A stretch of 40,823 nt of DNA from Nocardiopsis alba DSM 43377 (GCF_000341225.1 NZ_ANAC01000020.1:1-40823); one strand, 5' to 3'; counted from the first letter of the stretch, positions 1 to 11,139 are shown. Program-made: numbers and translations. The notes: a model not told the origin generated them from the letters alone.

Positions 1-2
1 CG

Positions 3-74
3 GGCGTCGCGGCCCTCGCCGCCGGCGGAGGCGCCCTCTACCTGAGCCGCAAGCGCAAGGCCACCGAGGTCTAG
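3..74 (+). CDS. C-terminal end of a membrane- or wall-anchored protein (partial)
   Basis: Only the last 23 codons are in the window, ending at TAG 72-74. They encode an Ala/Gly-rich hydrophobic stretch (GVAALAAGGGALYL) followed by a basic tail (SRKRK) and a short end. A hydrophobic helix plus Arg/Lys tail is what follows the sorting motif in LPXTG-type, sortase-anchored actinobacterial proteins. The motif itself would lie upstream of base 1 and cannot be seen. A plain C-terminal membrane anchor is equally possible. A strong hairpin terminator follows directly. Confidence 0.6.
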   Translation, partial: GVAALAAGGGALYLSRKRKATEV

Positions 75-95
75 GACCGGCTCCGGAAGAAGTAC

Positions 96-137
96 GGGGC
101 CCGCCCCACCGTGGTGTTCCACGGCGGGGCGGGCCCC
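96..137. terminator. Strong hairpin, likely bidirectional terminator
   Basis: A 19-bp GC-rich stem (96-114 with 119-137, one mismatch) closes on the 4-nt loop tgtt. It sits between the end of the leftmost + strand gene and the end of the convergent CPBP protease gene, so it can serve both. There is no long U-tract, as is common in actinomycetes. Confidence 0.75.
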
Positions 138-177
138 TTCTCGTTCCCGGGTGCGTCGCCGTTCGCCCGATCGATCG

Positions 178-990
178 TCAAAGCCCCACGAGGGCCACGA
201 GCACCACCAGCCCGTTGTTGCAACAGTGCAGGACGATCGACGGAACGATGGACTCGTACCGTCGGTGCAGCCATCCCAGCCAGAGCCCCAGGACCAGCGT
301 GTAGGGCATCAGCATGGGCGACACGTGGACGAGGGAGAAGAGCACCGCCGAGAGCACGACCGCGACCCACGGAGCCGCCACGCGGGACAGGGCCCCGTGC
401 GCCGCGCCTCGGAAGAGGATCTCCTCCAGGAAGGGGAAGAGCAGGACGGATCCCAGGGCGAGGGCCACCGCCAAGGGCACCGGAAGGTCCGCCACGAGGC
501 CGGAGGTCGCCGACCCCGATCCCTCCGAACCACCGCCCCCGAGGAGTGAAGCCACCCCGAGGGCGACCCCCGTGGCGAGCGCCGATGACACGATGGCCGC
601 GGGGATCCAGAGCAGGAGGCCGACCGGAACCCGGTTCGGCCGCACCAGACCGACGTCCCTCAGGGTCAGCCGAGGCCCGCGGCCCATGAGCAGAGCACGA
701 CCGAGAACACAGACGAGCACCGGTGTGAGCAGGACCATGGGCGTGATCGCCAAGGCCACACGGGTCATGGGCGATACACGTGCGCCGAGCGACAGCGCGC
801 AGGCCGTCCCCAGACCGAGGGTCAAGGCTCCGACCCCGATCACGAGGGCGGCGAGGAGAAACGCGTCCCGCGCCCTCACCCGGGTTCCCGCCAGAGGGAC
901 CGCCCTCCCCCGCCCACCGGACGGACCGGAAGGCCGGTCTCTTCGCCGACCGGTGATCCCCGGAGCGTGAGCACCCGATCCCATGATCAC
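178..990 (-). CDS. CPBP family intramembrane metalloprotease
   Basis: A 270-residue multi-pass membrane protein, read from GTG 990 (an ATG at 985 is also possible). It carries the CPBP/ABI (CAAX-protease-like) motifs in order: EExxxR (E189, E190, R194 in EEILFR), FxxxH (F218-H222) and HxxxN (H255-N259). In this family these residues line an intramembrane active site, so glutamic-type or metal-dependent cleavage of membrane substrates is expected. The substrate cannot be predicted; relatives take part in bacteriocin immunity or prenyl-protein processing. The N-terminal 40 residues are basic and cytoplasmic-looking. A possible -10 element, TAAATT, lies at 1014-1009 just upstream. The gene converges on the 96-137 terminator. 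Confidence 0.85.
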   Translation of the reverse strand: MIMGSGAHAPGITGRRRDRPSGPSGGRGRAVPLAGTRVRARDAFLLAALVIGVGALTLGLGTACALSLGARVSPMTRVALAITPMVLLTPVLVCVLGRALLMGRGPRLTLRDVGLVRPNRVPVGLLLWIPAAIVSSALATGVALGVASLLGGGGSEGSGSATSGLVADLPVPLAVALALGSVLLFPFLEEILFRGAAHGALSRVAAPWVAVVLSAVLFSLVHVSPMLMPYTLVLGLWLGWLHRRYESIVPSIVLHCCNNGLVVLVALVGL

Positions 991-1164
991 TCCAAACCAG
1001 ACAAAAGGAATTTACAGGCACATACTTTCACGCCTGATGCGCCGTTCCTTCGGATCGACAGCCGTGGAAAAGAGGGTGCGCGACCTCCCGGGCTCTGGGA
1101 ACCTGAGGCCGGTCCGCTCGGCGCGGACCCCTCGTCCACGAATCGTGCCCCCGGAGCCGCCTCC

Positions 1165-1986
1165 ATGCCCCGACCCGCCATCGCCCTGGACCGGCGTATC
1201 GCCCGCCTCCGTGAGATCGCCGAGGCCGAACCCCGACTGGAGGGCGTCCTCCTCTACGGTTCATGGACCCAGGGGGAGGCGGACGCGCACTCCGACATCG
1301 AGGCCTACCTGTACGTCGCCGACGAACACGCCGCATCCTTCGACGGCACGGAGTTCGTCTCCCGACTGGCCCCGCTCGAACTGGCCTACACCAACCTGTT
1401 CGGTATCCTGGCCGTGATCTTCGACGACCTCATGCGCGGCGAGTTCCACATCGAGGCGGCCGGTTCCGCCATCCCCGAGATCGCCTCGTGGAAGGGCATG
1501 ATCCACCTCCCCTCCCCCGAGACCGCCGTGCTCTTGGACCGCACCGGTCGGCTCACCGAGGCCGTGCGTCCACTGGTCGAACCGGTCGTTCCGGACCCCG
1601 CGCCCACCGCGGAACGGCTCATCGGGGAGCTCGCGAACTGGACGCTCATGACCGGCCAGGTCCTGGCCCGGGGCGAGTACGCCCGGGCCCACGCCGGCCT
1701 GGCCGTCATGGTCGCCCCGCACCAGCTCAAACTGGCCCGCCTCCTGCACGGCTCCACCGACCACTGGCTCACCCCCAGCCGTGCGTTGGAGGCCGACCTG
1801 CCCGGCGACGTCGTCGAACGGTACGGCCGGACCACCGGTACCACCGATCCCGAAGAGGTGCGGCGAACGGTGCGCGAGAGTTGGACGTGGAGTCGCGAAC
1901 TCGCACGGGAGGCCGCGGACCGTTGGGGGATCTCGATCCCCGAGGGGCCGCACGAGCGGATCACGGGGTTCCTCGACCGCCTCTGA
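1165..1986 (+). CDS. Lincosamide nucleotidyltransferase-like protein (Lnu(B)/Lnu(F) type)
   Basis: Reading from ATG 1165 gives 273 residues, about the length I recall for Lnu(F). A start at GTG 967 would add 66 low-complexity residues and is unlikely. The N-terminus has the nucleotidyltransferase signature LLYGSWTQGEADAHSDIE (GS...G...SDIE), with the acidic pair binding metal. Further on are VIFDDLMRGEFH, SWKG and LLDRTGRLT, which I associate with Lnu(B)/Lnu(F) enzymes that adenylylate lincosamides. The C-terminal half is helical (GEYARAHAG, HWLTPSRALE). GGAG about ten bases before the ATG is the likely ribosome site. Substrate specificity is inferred from family resemblance only. It is a single gene and converges on gatA across a strong terminator. 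Confidence 0.72.
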   Translation: MPRPAIALDRRIARLREIAEAEPRLEGVLLYGSWTQGEADAHSDIEAYLYVADEHAASFDGTEFVSRLAPLELAYTNLFGILAVIFDDLMRGEFHIEAAGSAIPEIASWKGMIHLPSPETAVLLDRTGRLTEAVRPLVEPVVPDPAPTAERLIGELANWTLMTGQVLARGEYARAHAGLAVMVAPHQLKLARLLHGSTDHWLTPSRALEADLPGDVVERYGRTTGTTDPEEVRRTVRESWTWSRELAREAADRWGISIPEGPHERITGFLDRL

Positions 1987-2002
1987 GCGCCGGAACGACG
2001 AA

Positions 2003-2033
2003 CGCCCCGCCCCGGAGGTTCCGGGGCGGGGCG
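2003..2033. terminator. Bidirectional hairpin terminator between the Lnu-like gene and gatA
   Basis: A perfect 14-bp stem (2003-2016 with 2020-2033) with a 3-nt loop ggt. Flanking bases extend it imperfectly on both sides. It lies between two convergent stop codons (1986 and 2051). Confidence 0.85.
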
Positions 2034-2050
2034 TCGTTCGTACGCGGTCT

Positions 2051-3547
2051 CTAGGAGACGGCGTAGGGGCTGCGGGCGATGAGCGAACCGTCCCGTTCGG
2101 TCAGGGCGCGCTCGACGGCGGCCGCCACCCGGTAGGTGCGGTCGTCGGCCAGCGGCGGCGCCATGATCTGGAAGCCGACCGGCAGGTCGTCCTCCGGGGC
2201 CAGGCCGCACGGCACCGACAGCGAGGCGTTCCCGGCCAGGTTGGACGGGATCGTGCACAGGTCGGCCAGGTACATGGCCATCGGGTCCTCGGAGCGCTCA
2301 CCGATCGGGAAGGCGGTGGTCGGCGTGGTCGGCGAGACCAGCACGTCCACGTTCTCGAAGGCGGCGTCGAAGTCGCGCTTGATCAGCGTACGAACCTGCT
2401 GGGCGCTGCCGTAGTAGGCGTCGTAGTAGCCGCTGGACAGCGCGTAGGTGCCGAGCATGATCCGACGCTTGACCTCGGGGCCGAAGCCCTGGGCGCGGGT
2501 CAGGGACATGACCTCTTCGGCGCTGCGCGTGCCGTCGTCGCCCACCCTCAGGCCGTACCGCATGGCGTCGAAGCGGGCCAGGTTGGAGGAGCACTCGCTG
2601 GGCGCGATGAGGTAGTAGGCCGACAGAGCGGCGTCGAAGCTGGGGCAGGACACCTCGACGACCTTGGCGCCCAGGGACTCCAACAGCTCCACCGTCTCGC
2701 GGAAGCGCTGCCGGACACCGGGCTGGAAGCCGTCGCTGTCCAACTCCTTGACGACGCCGACGCGCAGCCCCTCGACGTCGCCCATCCGCGCGGCGTCGAC
2801 CACCGGCGGCACGGGGGCGTCGATGGAGGTGGAGTCACGCGGGTCGTGGCCGGAGAAGGCCTCGTGGAGCAGGGCGGCGTCGAGCACGTTGCGCGCGAAC
2901 GGGCCGGGGGTGTCCAGGGAGGAGGCGAAGGCGATCATCCCGTAGCGGGAGGAGCCGCCGTAGGTGGGCTTTCCGCCGACCAGGCCGCACACGGCGGCGG
3001 GCTGACGGATGGAGCCGCCCGTGTCGGTACCGGTGGCCAGCGGCGCCTCGAAGGCGGCCACGGCCGCGGAGGAACCGCCGGAGGAGCCGCCGGGGATGCG
3101 GGCGGTGTCCCACGGGTTGCGGGTGATCTGGTAGGCGGAGTTCTCCGTGGAGGAGCCCATCGCGAACTCGTCCATGTTGGTCTTGCCGAGGATGACCAGA
3201 CCGGCCTCGCGCAGCCGTTCGGTGACGGTGGCGTCGTAGGGCGGTCGCCAGCCCTCCAGGATCTTGGAGGCGGCGGTGGTCGGCATGTCCTTGGTGGTGA
3301 ACACGTCCTTGTGCGCGACCGGCACACCGGCGAGGGGGCCGAGCTCGGCGCCGGAGGAACGTCGGGCGTCGACCTCGCGGGCCTGGGCCAGGGCGGTCTC
3401 CCTGCGCACGTGCAGGAACGCGTTGATGTCTCCGTCGACCGACTCGATACGGTCGAGGTAGGCGGTGGTCGCCTCTTCCGAGGAGACCTCGCCCGCCTTG
3501 ATGGCCGCGCCGAGTTCGGCGGCGCTGAGACCGATGACGTCGCTCAT
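2051..3547 (-). CDS. gatA: Glutamyl-tRNA(Gln) amidotransferase subunit A
   Basis: A 498-residue amidase-signature enzyme. GatA hydrolyses glutamine and delivers ammonia for conversion of Glu-tRNA(Gln) to Gln-tRNA(Gln) in the cytoplasmic GatCAB complex, which organisms lacking GlnRS need. The Ser-cisSer-Lys triad is visible: K80 in VAHKD, S155 in GGSSGGSS and S179 in [12 protein letters not shown]. Length is normal. Its ATG (3547) directly abuts the gatC stop (3550-3548), so the two are translationally coupled. gatB is not adjacent here and must lie elsewhere, as in many actinobacteria. Transcription ends at the shared hairpin at 2003-2033. Confidence 0.97.
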   Translation of the reverse strand: MSDVIGLSAAELGAAIKAGEVSSEEATTAYLDRIESVDGDINAFLHVRRETALAQAREVDARRSSGAELGPLAGVPVAHKDVFTTKDMPTTAASKILEGWRPPYDATVTERLREAGLVILGKTNMDEFAMGSSTENSAYQITRNPWDTARIPGGSSGGSSAAVAAFEAPLATGTDTGGSIRQPAAVCGLVGGKPTYGGSSRYGMIAFASSLDTPGPFARNVLDAALLHEAFSGHDPRDSTSIDAPVPPVVDAARMGDVEGLRVGVVKELDSDGFQPGVRQRFRETVELLESLGAKVVEVSCPSFDAALSAYYLIAPSECSSNLARFDAMRYGLRVGDDGTRSAEEVMSLTRAQGFGPEVKRRIMLGTYALSSGYYDAYYGSAQQVRTLIKRDFDAAFENVDVLVSPTTPTTAFPIGERSEDPMAMYLADLCTIPSNLAGNASLSVPCGLAPEDDLPVGFQIMAPPLADDRTYRVAAAVERALTERDGSLIARSPYAVS

Positions 3548-3847
3548 CTACTCTTCCTCCCCCAGGATCCGCGGCACCCGGAAGCGCTGGTCCTCCACCG
3601 CGGGGGCGCCGGCCAGGGCTTGTTCGGGGGTGAGGCCGGGCTTGGCCTCGTCGGGGCGGTAGACGTTGGTCAGCGGCAGGGCGTGCGAGCTCGGCGGGAT
3701 GTCGCCCTGGGCGACCTCCTGCACCTTGGCCACGGCGGTGAGGATGTCACCGAGCTGGGCGGCGAGCGTGTCGAGCTCGCTCTCGTCGAGTGCCAGCCGC
3801 GACAACCGGGCGAGGTGCGCGACCTCATCACGGGTGATGGCGGTCAT
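3548..3847 (-). CDS. gatC: Glutamyl-tRNA(Gln) amidotransferase subunit C
   Basis: A 99-residue protein with the GatC pattern: an N-terminal helix ([17 protein letters not shown]), a long central helix ([18 protein letters not shown]) and the C-terminal belt ending [10 protein letters not shown] that wraps GatA and GatB. It stabilises the GatCAB complex. It starts at ATG 3847 and is the first gene of a gatC-gatA pair with no gap. The reading frame of the decayed response-regulator gene upstream runs 20 bases into gatC. The gatC promoter must therefore lie within that relic. Confidence 0.96.
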   Translation of the reverse strand: MTAITRDEVAHLARLSRLALDESELDTLAAQLGDILTAVAKVQEVAQGDIPPSSHALPLTNVYRPDEAKPGLTPEQALAGAPAVEDQRFRVPRILGEEE

Positions 3848-4360
3848 CAGATGAGAACCGTTTCTTCGGCGGACGGGTGATCAGCACAATCCTATGGCGC
3901 CCCGGCCACGACGCGGTCCCGTTCCCCGTCCCCGACGGTTCAGGACAGGATGTCGGCCCCCGCCCCTCTCCCGGGGAAGGGGGACGCACGGCTCCGTTCC
4001 GGTAGGCCCAGACCACCAGTTGGACCCGGTTGCGCAGGTGGAGTTTGGTGAGGACGCTGGACACGTGCGACTTGACGGTCGTCTCCGAAAGCCCGAGCGT
4101 GCCGGCGATCTCGGCGTTGCCGGCGCCGGTCGTGACGTGTTCGACGACGTCGCGCTCGCGGGCGGTGAAGCCCTCGTCCCATCCCGTTCCGGAACCGCCC
4201 GCTCCCGCGCGGGGGACCACTCCGTAACGGACGAACTCGCCCACGAGGGTCCCGATCACCGCGGGGTCGAGCACCGTGTCAGGGCGACCACGACGACGTC
4301 GGGGGCGAGCCGTTCGGCGTGCGGTCGGACACCTCGCAGTCCAGGGCGGGCTCCCCGGGA
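3828..4360 (-). pseudogene. Decayed NarL/FixJ-type response regulator
   Basis: The frame ending at 3828 contains a clear LuxR-type helix-turn-helix (FTARERDVVEHVTTGAGNAE, then SETTVKSHVSSVLTKLHLRN) at about 3980-4180, preceded by the linker typical after a receiver (VLDPAVIGTLV). Upstream, in another frame (4268-4360), is a receiver scrap, AERLAPDVVVVAL, with a stop just before it at 4361-4363. The receiver core between the two (phospho-Asp loop through the last strand, roughly 60-70 residues) is missing and the frame is shifted. This is a regulator that lost most of its receiver by deletion plus frameshift. No histidine kinase partner is nearby. The C-terminal tail after the HTH is abnormally long and overlaps gatC. 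Confidence 0.75.
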
Positions 4361-4364
4361 TCAT

Positions 4365-5553
4365 GCCACAGGCGGGAATTCATTCCCGTCGACCATGGAC
4401 CACCTTGATTCTATCGAAATCATCCATGCCCACCAGAGGAACGAAAAAGGAGAGCCCGCCCCATCATTCGCCCAGAGAGCCGATCAGATCACCAATAAAA
4501 TGAGCGAATGATATGAAACAGACTTGGGTTGGCGAGAACCACGTAACCCACCCTTCTCAACCTCACCGAAAACCCCCGATCTCACCTTTCTCGCCCTCCC
4601 CGGGTGACGGGGAGAGCGTGGACCCCGTAGACCGCCGACGTCGTACGCATACGCACCCGCTCCGGTGGAACGACCGGCCTCAGGCCCGGGAACTTCTCGA
4701 ACAGCGTTTTGAGGCCGATCCTCAACTCGGACCGGGCCCGCCGATGCCCCAGGCAGTGATACGGGCCCGCGCCGAAGGCGAGATGCGTCGACGTGATCCG
4801 CGAGCCAGGTGAGCGCTCCGGCGAGCACGCGCTCCGAGTCGGACGAGATCGTGGCGTCGGGCCCGGTGCCGCCCACCGCCGCCCCCGTTCTCGAGAGAAT
4901 GGCTCGTTCTCACGCCCTTGCCCCAGATCGAACATAAATCAACTCTCGATCGAGCACCTCATCCCTGAGAACCGAATATAACGACCTTCTTCGGTGCGCT
5001 TCTCCACATCCGAAAGAAGTATTCATCCGCCTTGAGGAGGGGCTCTCCCCCTTCCCCGCCACGAGATCCGGAAGAGCCCGCCGACGCGATTTCCGAGAAT
5101 CGCCCTCGGAGCGACGATCGACCGCCCTCTTCGGGGCTAGGGTGAGAACACGCCGACACGTTACGCGTTCGGTAAACGGACGCTGCCCTTCACCGAGGGG
5201 GCCGCCGTGCTGTCCTGGCCGCGTGGGAACGGAACCGTTCACCGTCTCGCGGGCCAAGGCCCCCGCGCCCCATAGGGCGCTCTTGGAACTTCGCCGGGAC
5301 CCGGGGCTCGACGAGCCCGTGCACACCGGCACCGACAACCCCATGATCTACTTCCGCATGCCCGAGAATCGCCCCGTCTCCACCTGAGCCGCAGCGGTCG
5401 CCCCTCGCAGTCCGTCGTAATGGCCGTCCAGAGCCGTCGACCCTCGATGCGTCCCGGCCTCCACCACCGGAAACCCACAGGACACAAGGGACCCTCGCCT
5501 TCTCCACCTCTCCGGACCGCCATGATCGCCCCTCGGCCGGTGGCCGGAAACGG
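4365..5553. other. Degenerate intergenic region
   Basis: About 1.2 kb without an intact gene. The only recognisable content is the cytochrome P450 relic at 4606-4852. AT-richer patches occur near 4370-4520 and 4910-5020, consistent with sequence no longer under coding constraint. A short + strand frame at 5142-5387 ends in GTDNPMIYFRMPE but matches nothing I know, and I do not call it a gene. No tRNA, repeat array or insertion sequence end was found. Confidence 0.6.
4606..4852 (-). pseudogene. Cytochrome P450 C-terminal relic
   Basis: At 4785-4606 one frame encodes HLAFGAGPYHCLG, matching the P450 haem loop FxxGxxxCxG, then ARSELRIGLKTLFEKFPGLRP and ending YGVHALPV, which is the normal end of bacterial class I P450s. 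Just upstream (4852-4795), in a different frame, is TISSDSERVLAGALTW, resembling the TIPAGxRVLxxxxxANRD strand that precedes the haem loop. The intervening 20 or so residues and the whole N-terminal two thirds, including the I-helix AGxxTT, are absent. The gene is therefore dead. The upstream scrap is less certain than the haem loop. Confidence 0.65.
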
Positions 5554-7608
5554 TCAGGCGCGGGGGTGAGCGGGGGCGCCGGTGCCGTGGGCGGCCAGCC
5601 ACGGCGGCACGTCCCGAGGAGCGAGGGGTTCGGAGAAGTGATGCCCCTGGGCGGCGTGACAGCCGCTCTCGGCGGCGGCACGGGCCATCTCCGCGTTCCG
5701 CACCCCCTCGGCGGTGGCGCGCATGCCCAGCTCGCGGACGAGCGCGATCGCCGCCCGTACGACGGTGCGTCCACCGGAGGCCTCGTCGGACAGGCGCGCG
5801 GTCAGGGAGTCGTGGATCTTCACCTCGTCCAAGGGCAGCCCCGCCAGTTGGGCCAGGGTGAAATGGCCGGTGCCGAAGTCGTCCAGGGTCAGTCCCACCC
5901 CCAGGGCCCGCAGCCGCGCGGCCGCCTCCGCCGCTGCGTCGGTCTCGGCGTCGGCGATGAGGGTCCGTTCGCTGATCTCCAGGACGAGCCGGTCGGCGGG
6001 CACCCCGTGCTCGCGCAGGGCGGCGGCGACCGTGTCGGGCAGGTCCGGGTCGAGGAGTTCGCGCACCCCCAGGTTGACCGAGACCGGCAGGGTGAGCCCC
6101 TCCTCCCGCCAGAGGGAGAGACGGGCCAGGGTGATGTCCAGGACCTGGACGGTGAAGGCCCGGAAGAGGTTGGAGTGCTCGATCACCGGCATGAACTCGT
6201 CGGGGGTGAGCAGGCCGCGGACGGGATGCCGCCACCTGGCCAGGGCCTCCAGCCCGATGGGGCGTCCGTCCGCGAGGGCGACCTTGGGCTGGTAGCGCAT
6301 CTCCAGGGCCCCGTCGGCCAGCCCGCGGCGCAGTTCGCTGTACATGCTCAGCCGGGCCGTGGAGTTCCGGTCCTTGCCGGGATCGTAGCTCTCCACCCCG
6401 GTGCGACCGGACTTGGCGACGTACATGGCGACGTCGGCGCGCTGCATCAGGAGCGGGAAGTCGGGGGCGTCGTCGGGATAGAGGGCGATTCCGGTGCTGA
6501 CCTGGAGGTCGAAGTCCATGCCGTCGAGGCGGACGGGTTCGGCCAGGGCGCCGCGCAGACGCAGGGCCACCTCGCGGGCGGAGTCGTTGTCGCGCACCTG
6601 GGGCAGCAGGATCGCGAACTCGTCGCCGCCGAGGCGGGCCACGAGGTCGTTGGGGCGCACGCTGTGGGTGAGCCGGCGGGCGAGGGTCACCAGGAGCCGG
6701 TCTCCGGTGGGGTGGCCGAGGGTGTCGTTGACCTCCTTGAACCGGTCCAGGTCGAGGAGGAGGAGACCGACCCGGGAGCCCTGTTGGCGGGCCCGGAGGA
6801 TCTCCCGGTGGGCGCGGACGGTGAGGAGTTTGCGGTTGGCCAGGCCGGTGAGTTCGTCGTGGTTGGCCTGGTGGTCGCGTTTGACCAGGAGCAGGACACA
6901 GGCGTAGAGCGCTCCGAGGGGGAAGGCGAACAGCGGAACGTACAGCACCGAGTGGGTCATCGCGATGACGATGAGCGGCGACAGGCTGATCAGGACGGCG
7001 TTCACGTAGATCTGCTGACGCAGTCCCTTGAACATGACCTGGCGGAGCGGGACCCGCTCGTGCATGGCCACGGCGCACAGCACGAGGGTGCGGTTGACCA
7101 CGAAGGATGCGGCGCCGGCCAGGGCGATGGCGATGAGCTCGGCTCCGGCGGGGGCCGCGGGGACGATGACGATCTCGGGCAGGACCAGGCGCAGGACGGC
7201 GTCGGCCACGCCGAGGGTCAGGACGTACTGCGCGGCGTTGAAGGCGGTGCGATGGGGCGCGTGCCGTCGGACCACCCCCGAGACGGTGGTGGCGACGCAT
7301 TGGAGGAGGGCGGCGACGGGCAGCCCGTAGAAGATGACGAGCGCGAAGGTGAAGGGCAGGGAGGTGGGAACCCCGTTGCCGGGGGCCTGACCGGGCATGG
7401 CGATGGGGGTGAGCTCCCCGAGGACGATCATGCACAGCAGGACCCAGATCAGCGGCTCCTGCCCCAGGAGGAAGAGCTGATCGAGCCCGAGTTCGAAGGT
7501 GGAGGCACCGAAGAGGAGCGCCCCGGCGAAGGTGGTGCCCGCCATGTAGAGCCAGAGCGGGGTTCCGACACGGGGACCGATGTCCCGGGTACCGATGGGA
7601 TCCTTCAT
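5554..7608 (-). CDS. Membrane-anchored GGDEF-EAL protein (c-di-GMP turnover)
   Basis: A 684-residue protein from ATG 7608, chosen because GAGGA lies seven bases upstream; an ATG 39 bases earlier lacks such a site. Residues 1-245 form a membrane region of about seven or eight helices. The GGDEF domain (about 247-415) has an intact GGDEF at 327-331 and an RxxD inhibitory site at 318-321, so it can make c-di-GMP with product feedback. The EAL domain (about 430-670) keeps E454 of EAL, N512, E548, DDFGTG (576-581), K597, E634 and Q654, so hydrolysis also looks possible. Which activity dominates cannot be told from sequence. The gene stands alone downstream of ligA, with a direct repeat (7626-7665) just before it. 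Streptomycete relatives help control development. Confidence 0.92.
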   Translation of the reverse strand: MKDPIGTRDIGPRVGTPLWLYMAGTTFAGALLFGASTFELGLDQLFLLGQEPLIWVLLCMIVLGELTPIAMPGQAPGNGVPTSLPFTFALVIFYGLPVAALLQCVATTVSGVVRRHAPHRTAFNAAQYVLTLGVADAVLRLVLPEIVIVPAAPAGAELIAIALAGAASFVVNRTLVLCAVAMHERVPLRQVMFKGLRQQIYVNAVLISLSPLIVIAMTHSVLYVPLFAFPLGALYACVLLLVKRDHQANHDELTGLANRKLLTVRAHREILRARQQGSRVGLLLLDLDRFKEVNDTLGHPTGDRLLVTLARRLTHSVRPNDLVARLGGDEFAILLPQVRDNDSAREVALRLRGALAEPVRLDGMDFDLQVSTGIALYPDDAPDFPLLMQRADVAMYVAKSGRTGVESYDPGKDRNSTARLSMYSELRRGLADGALEMRYQPKVALADGRPIGLEALARWRHPVRGLLTPDEFMPVIEHSNLFRAFTVQVLDITLARLSLWREEGLTLPVSVNLGVRELLDPDLPDTVAAALREHGVPADRLVLEISERTLIADAETDAAAEAAARLRALGVGLTLDDFGTGHFTLAQLAGLPLDEVKIHDSLTARLSDEASGGRTVVRAAIALVRELGMRATAEGVRNAEMARAAAESGCHAAQGHHFSEPLAPRDVPPWLAAHGTGAPAHPRA

Positions 7609-7625
7609 CCGCGTCCTCGTGACTG

Positions 7626-7665
7626 ATGACCGTAATCCGGGATACATCCATGTCCGTAACCCGGG
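7626..7665. promoter_or_regulatory. 16-bp direct repeat upstream of the GGDEF-EAL gene
   Basis: Two copies of ATGWCCGTAAYCCGGG (7626-7641 and 7650-7665) differ at two positions and are spaced 24 bp start to start. They lie 18-57 bp before the ATG at 7608. This looks like a tandem operator, or a promoter-proximal site, for a regulator of c-di-GMP turnover. I could not match it to the BldD box. Confidence 0.5.
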
Positions 7666-7757
7666 TGTTGACGCCCAGCTTACGGGGTTTCGTCACCAAC
7701 CGTCGCACTACATGAACTATCAGTTAATCATTTTGTTAGCCGGGACGCTCAGACGGA

Positions 7758-7784
7758 AGCGGGCGGGGCCTTTCCCCGCCCGCT
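7758..7784 (-). terminator. Hairpin terminator after ligA
   Basis: A perfect 11-bp stem (7758-7768 with 7774-7784) with a 5-nt loop, 20 bp downstream of the ligA stop at 7805. It separates ligA from the GGDEF-EAL gene. Confidence 0.8.
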
Positions 7785-7804
7785 CCGGCGTGTCGTCGCT
7801 CGGC

Positions 7805-10084
<2,280 letters not shown>

Positions 10085-11110
10085 CTATTTCCGAGGCTCG
10101 TCCCGGAGGACCCGGGCCCCGTCCCGGACGGCCTTGAGCGCCGTTCGGGCGTAGCGCGGCGAGGCACCCGCCAGGCCACAGGTCGGCGTGGTGACCACCG
10201 CACGGGACAGCAGGTCGGGGGCGACCCCGAGCCGATTCCAGAGTTCGCGTACGGGGTCGACGTTAGTCGCCGGGTCCGACATTCCGGCGCCGTCGACGGA
10301 CGGGACGACGCCGAGCATGAGACCGGTCCCGGCCTCCACCGCGGTGCCGATCGCCTCGTCGTGGGACCGGTCCAGCAGATGGGCGTCGAGCCCCAGAGCA
10401 TGGGCCCCACTGCGACGGATCAGGTCGATCGGGACCGAGGGGGCGCAGCAGTGCGCGACCGGGACCGCCCCGGCCTCGACGATCGCGGAGAACAGGGTCC
10501 GCAACACCGTCTCGACCCGGACCCGGTCCACCGCGGGCAGGACCCCGTAGCCGCTGGCGGTGGGGAGGGAACCGATGAGGACGGCCGGGAGGGAGGGTTC
10601 GTCGACCTGCACGATCGGTCTGGCCCCCGGGACGCGCCCGCGCACGTCGGCGATGTGGGAGAGGACCCCCTCCAGGTGCGATTCGGCCAGGTCGCGCTCG
10701 GCGCCGGGGTCGGAGACCAGACGTTGGCCGTTGCGCAGTTCCACCGAGGCGGCCATGGTCCACGGCCCGGCCACCTGGAGCTTGAGCGGCCCCTCGTAGG
10801 CGTGCGCGTGTTCGGTGAGGGCGTCCAGGTCGTAGGAGAGGAAGCTCCCGGCCCGGGCGAGGTCGCGTCCGGGAGAGTCGACCACACGCCAGCCGGTGGG
10901 CTGGACCTCGATCGGAAGGTCGACCAGAAGCCCCCCGGTACGTCCGATCATGTCCGCGCCGGCGCCTCGTCCGGGCAGCTCGGGCAGGTGCGGCAGGTCG
11001 GGGAGTTCACCGAGGACGGTGCGCACGGCCTCGTCGGGGTCCTCGCCGGGCCAGGACCCGACACCGGTGGAGGACGCCGCGGGCCAGGGATAGGGGTGCT
11101 GTTGACTCAC
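10085..11110 (-). CDS. MetE-like (cobalamin-independent methionine synthase family) protein
   Basis: A 341-residue single-barrel protein related to the C-terminal half of MetE and to M. tuberculosis Rv3015c, which also sits beside ligA. It keeps residues expected for a catalytic zinc: H and C in VAHCCAPS and a C in TTPTCGL near the end. Full MetE is about 750 residues with two barrels, so this is a short archaeal-like form. The methyl donor is unknown and methionine synthesis cannot be assumed. The start was taken as GTG 11110 (VSQQHPYPWP, then TGVGSWPG). No clear ribosome site precedes it, and a TAACCT hexamer eight bases upstream suggests a leaderless transcript. Confidence 0.8.
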   Translation of the reverse strand: MSQQHPYPWPAASSTGVGSWPGEDPDEAVRTVLGELPDLPHLPELPGRGAGADMIGRTGGLLVDLPIEVQPTGWRVVDSPGRDLARAGSFLSYDLDALTEHAHAYEGPLKLQVAGPWTMAASVELRNGQRLVSDPGAERDLAESHLEGVLSHIADVRGRVPGARPIVQVDEPSLPAVLIGSLPTASGYGVLPAVDRVRVETVLRTLFSAIVEAGAVPVAHCCAPSVPIDLIRRSGAHALGLDAHLLDRSHDEAIGTAVEAGTGLMLGVVPSVDGAGMSDPATNVDPVRELWNRLGVAPDLLSRAVVTTPTCGLAGASPRYARTALKAVRDGARVLRDEPRK

Positions 11111-11139
11111 GTTGCCCAAGGTTAGAGCAACCGGGCCGC

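Noticed and set aside
1781..3880. 699-residue + strand open frame across gatC-gatA
   Set aside because: It is antisense to gatA/gatC with strong family matches. The translation is a Gly/Arg/Val-rich mirror of GC-biased codons.
5142..5387. 81-residue + strand frame ending GTDNPMIYFRMPE
   Set aside because: The first half is Arg/Pro-rich shadow-like and no family is recognised. The ending alone is not enough to call a gene.
5566..7626. 686-residue + strand open frame opposite the GGDEF-EAL gene
   Set aside because: Antisense shadow; low-complexity G/E/H/Q-rich sequence with no domain.
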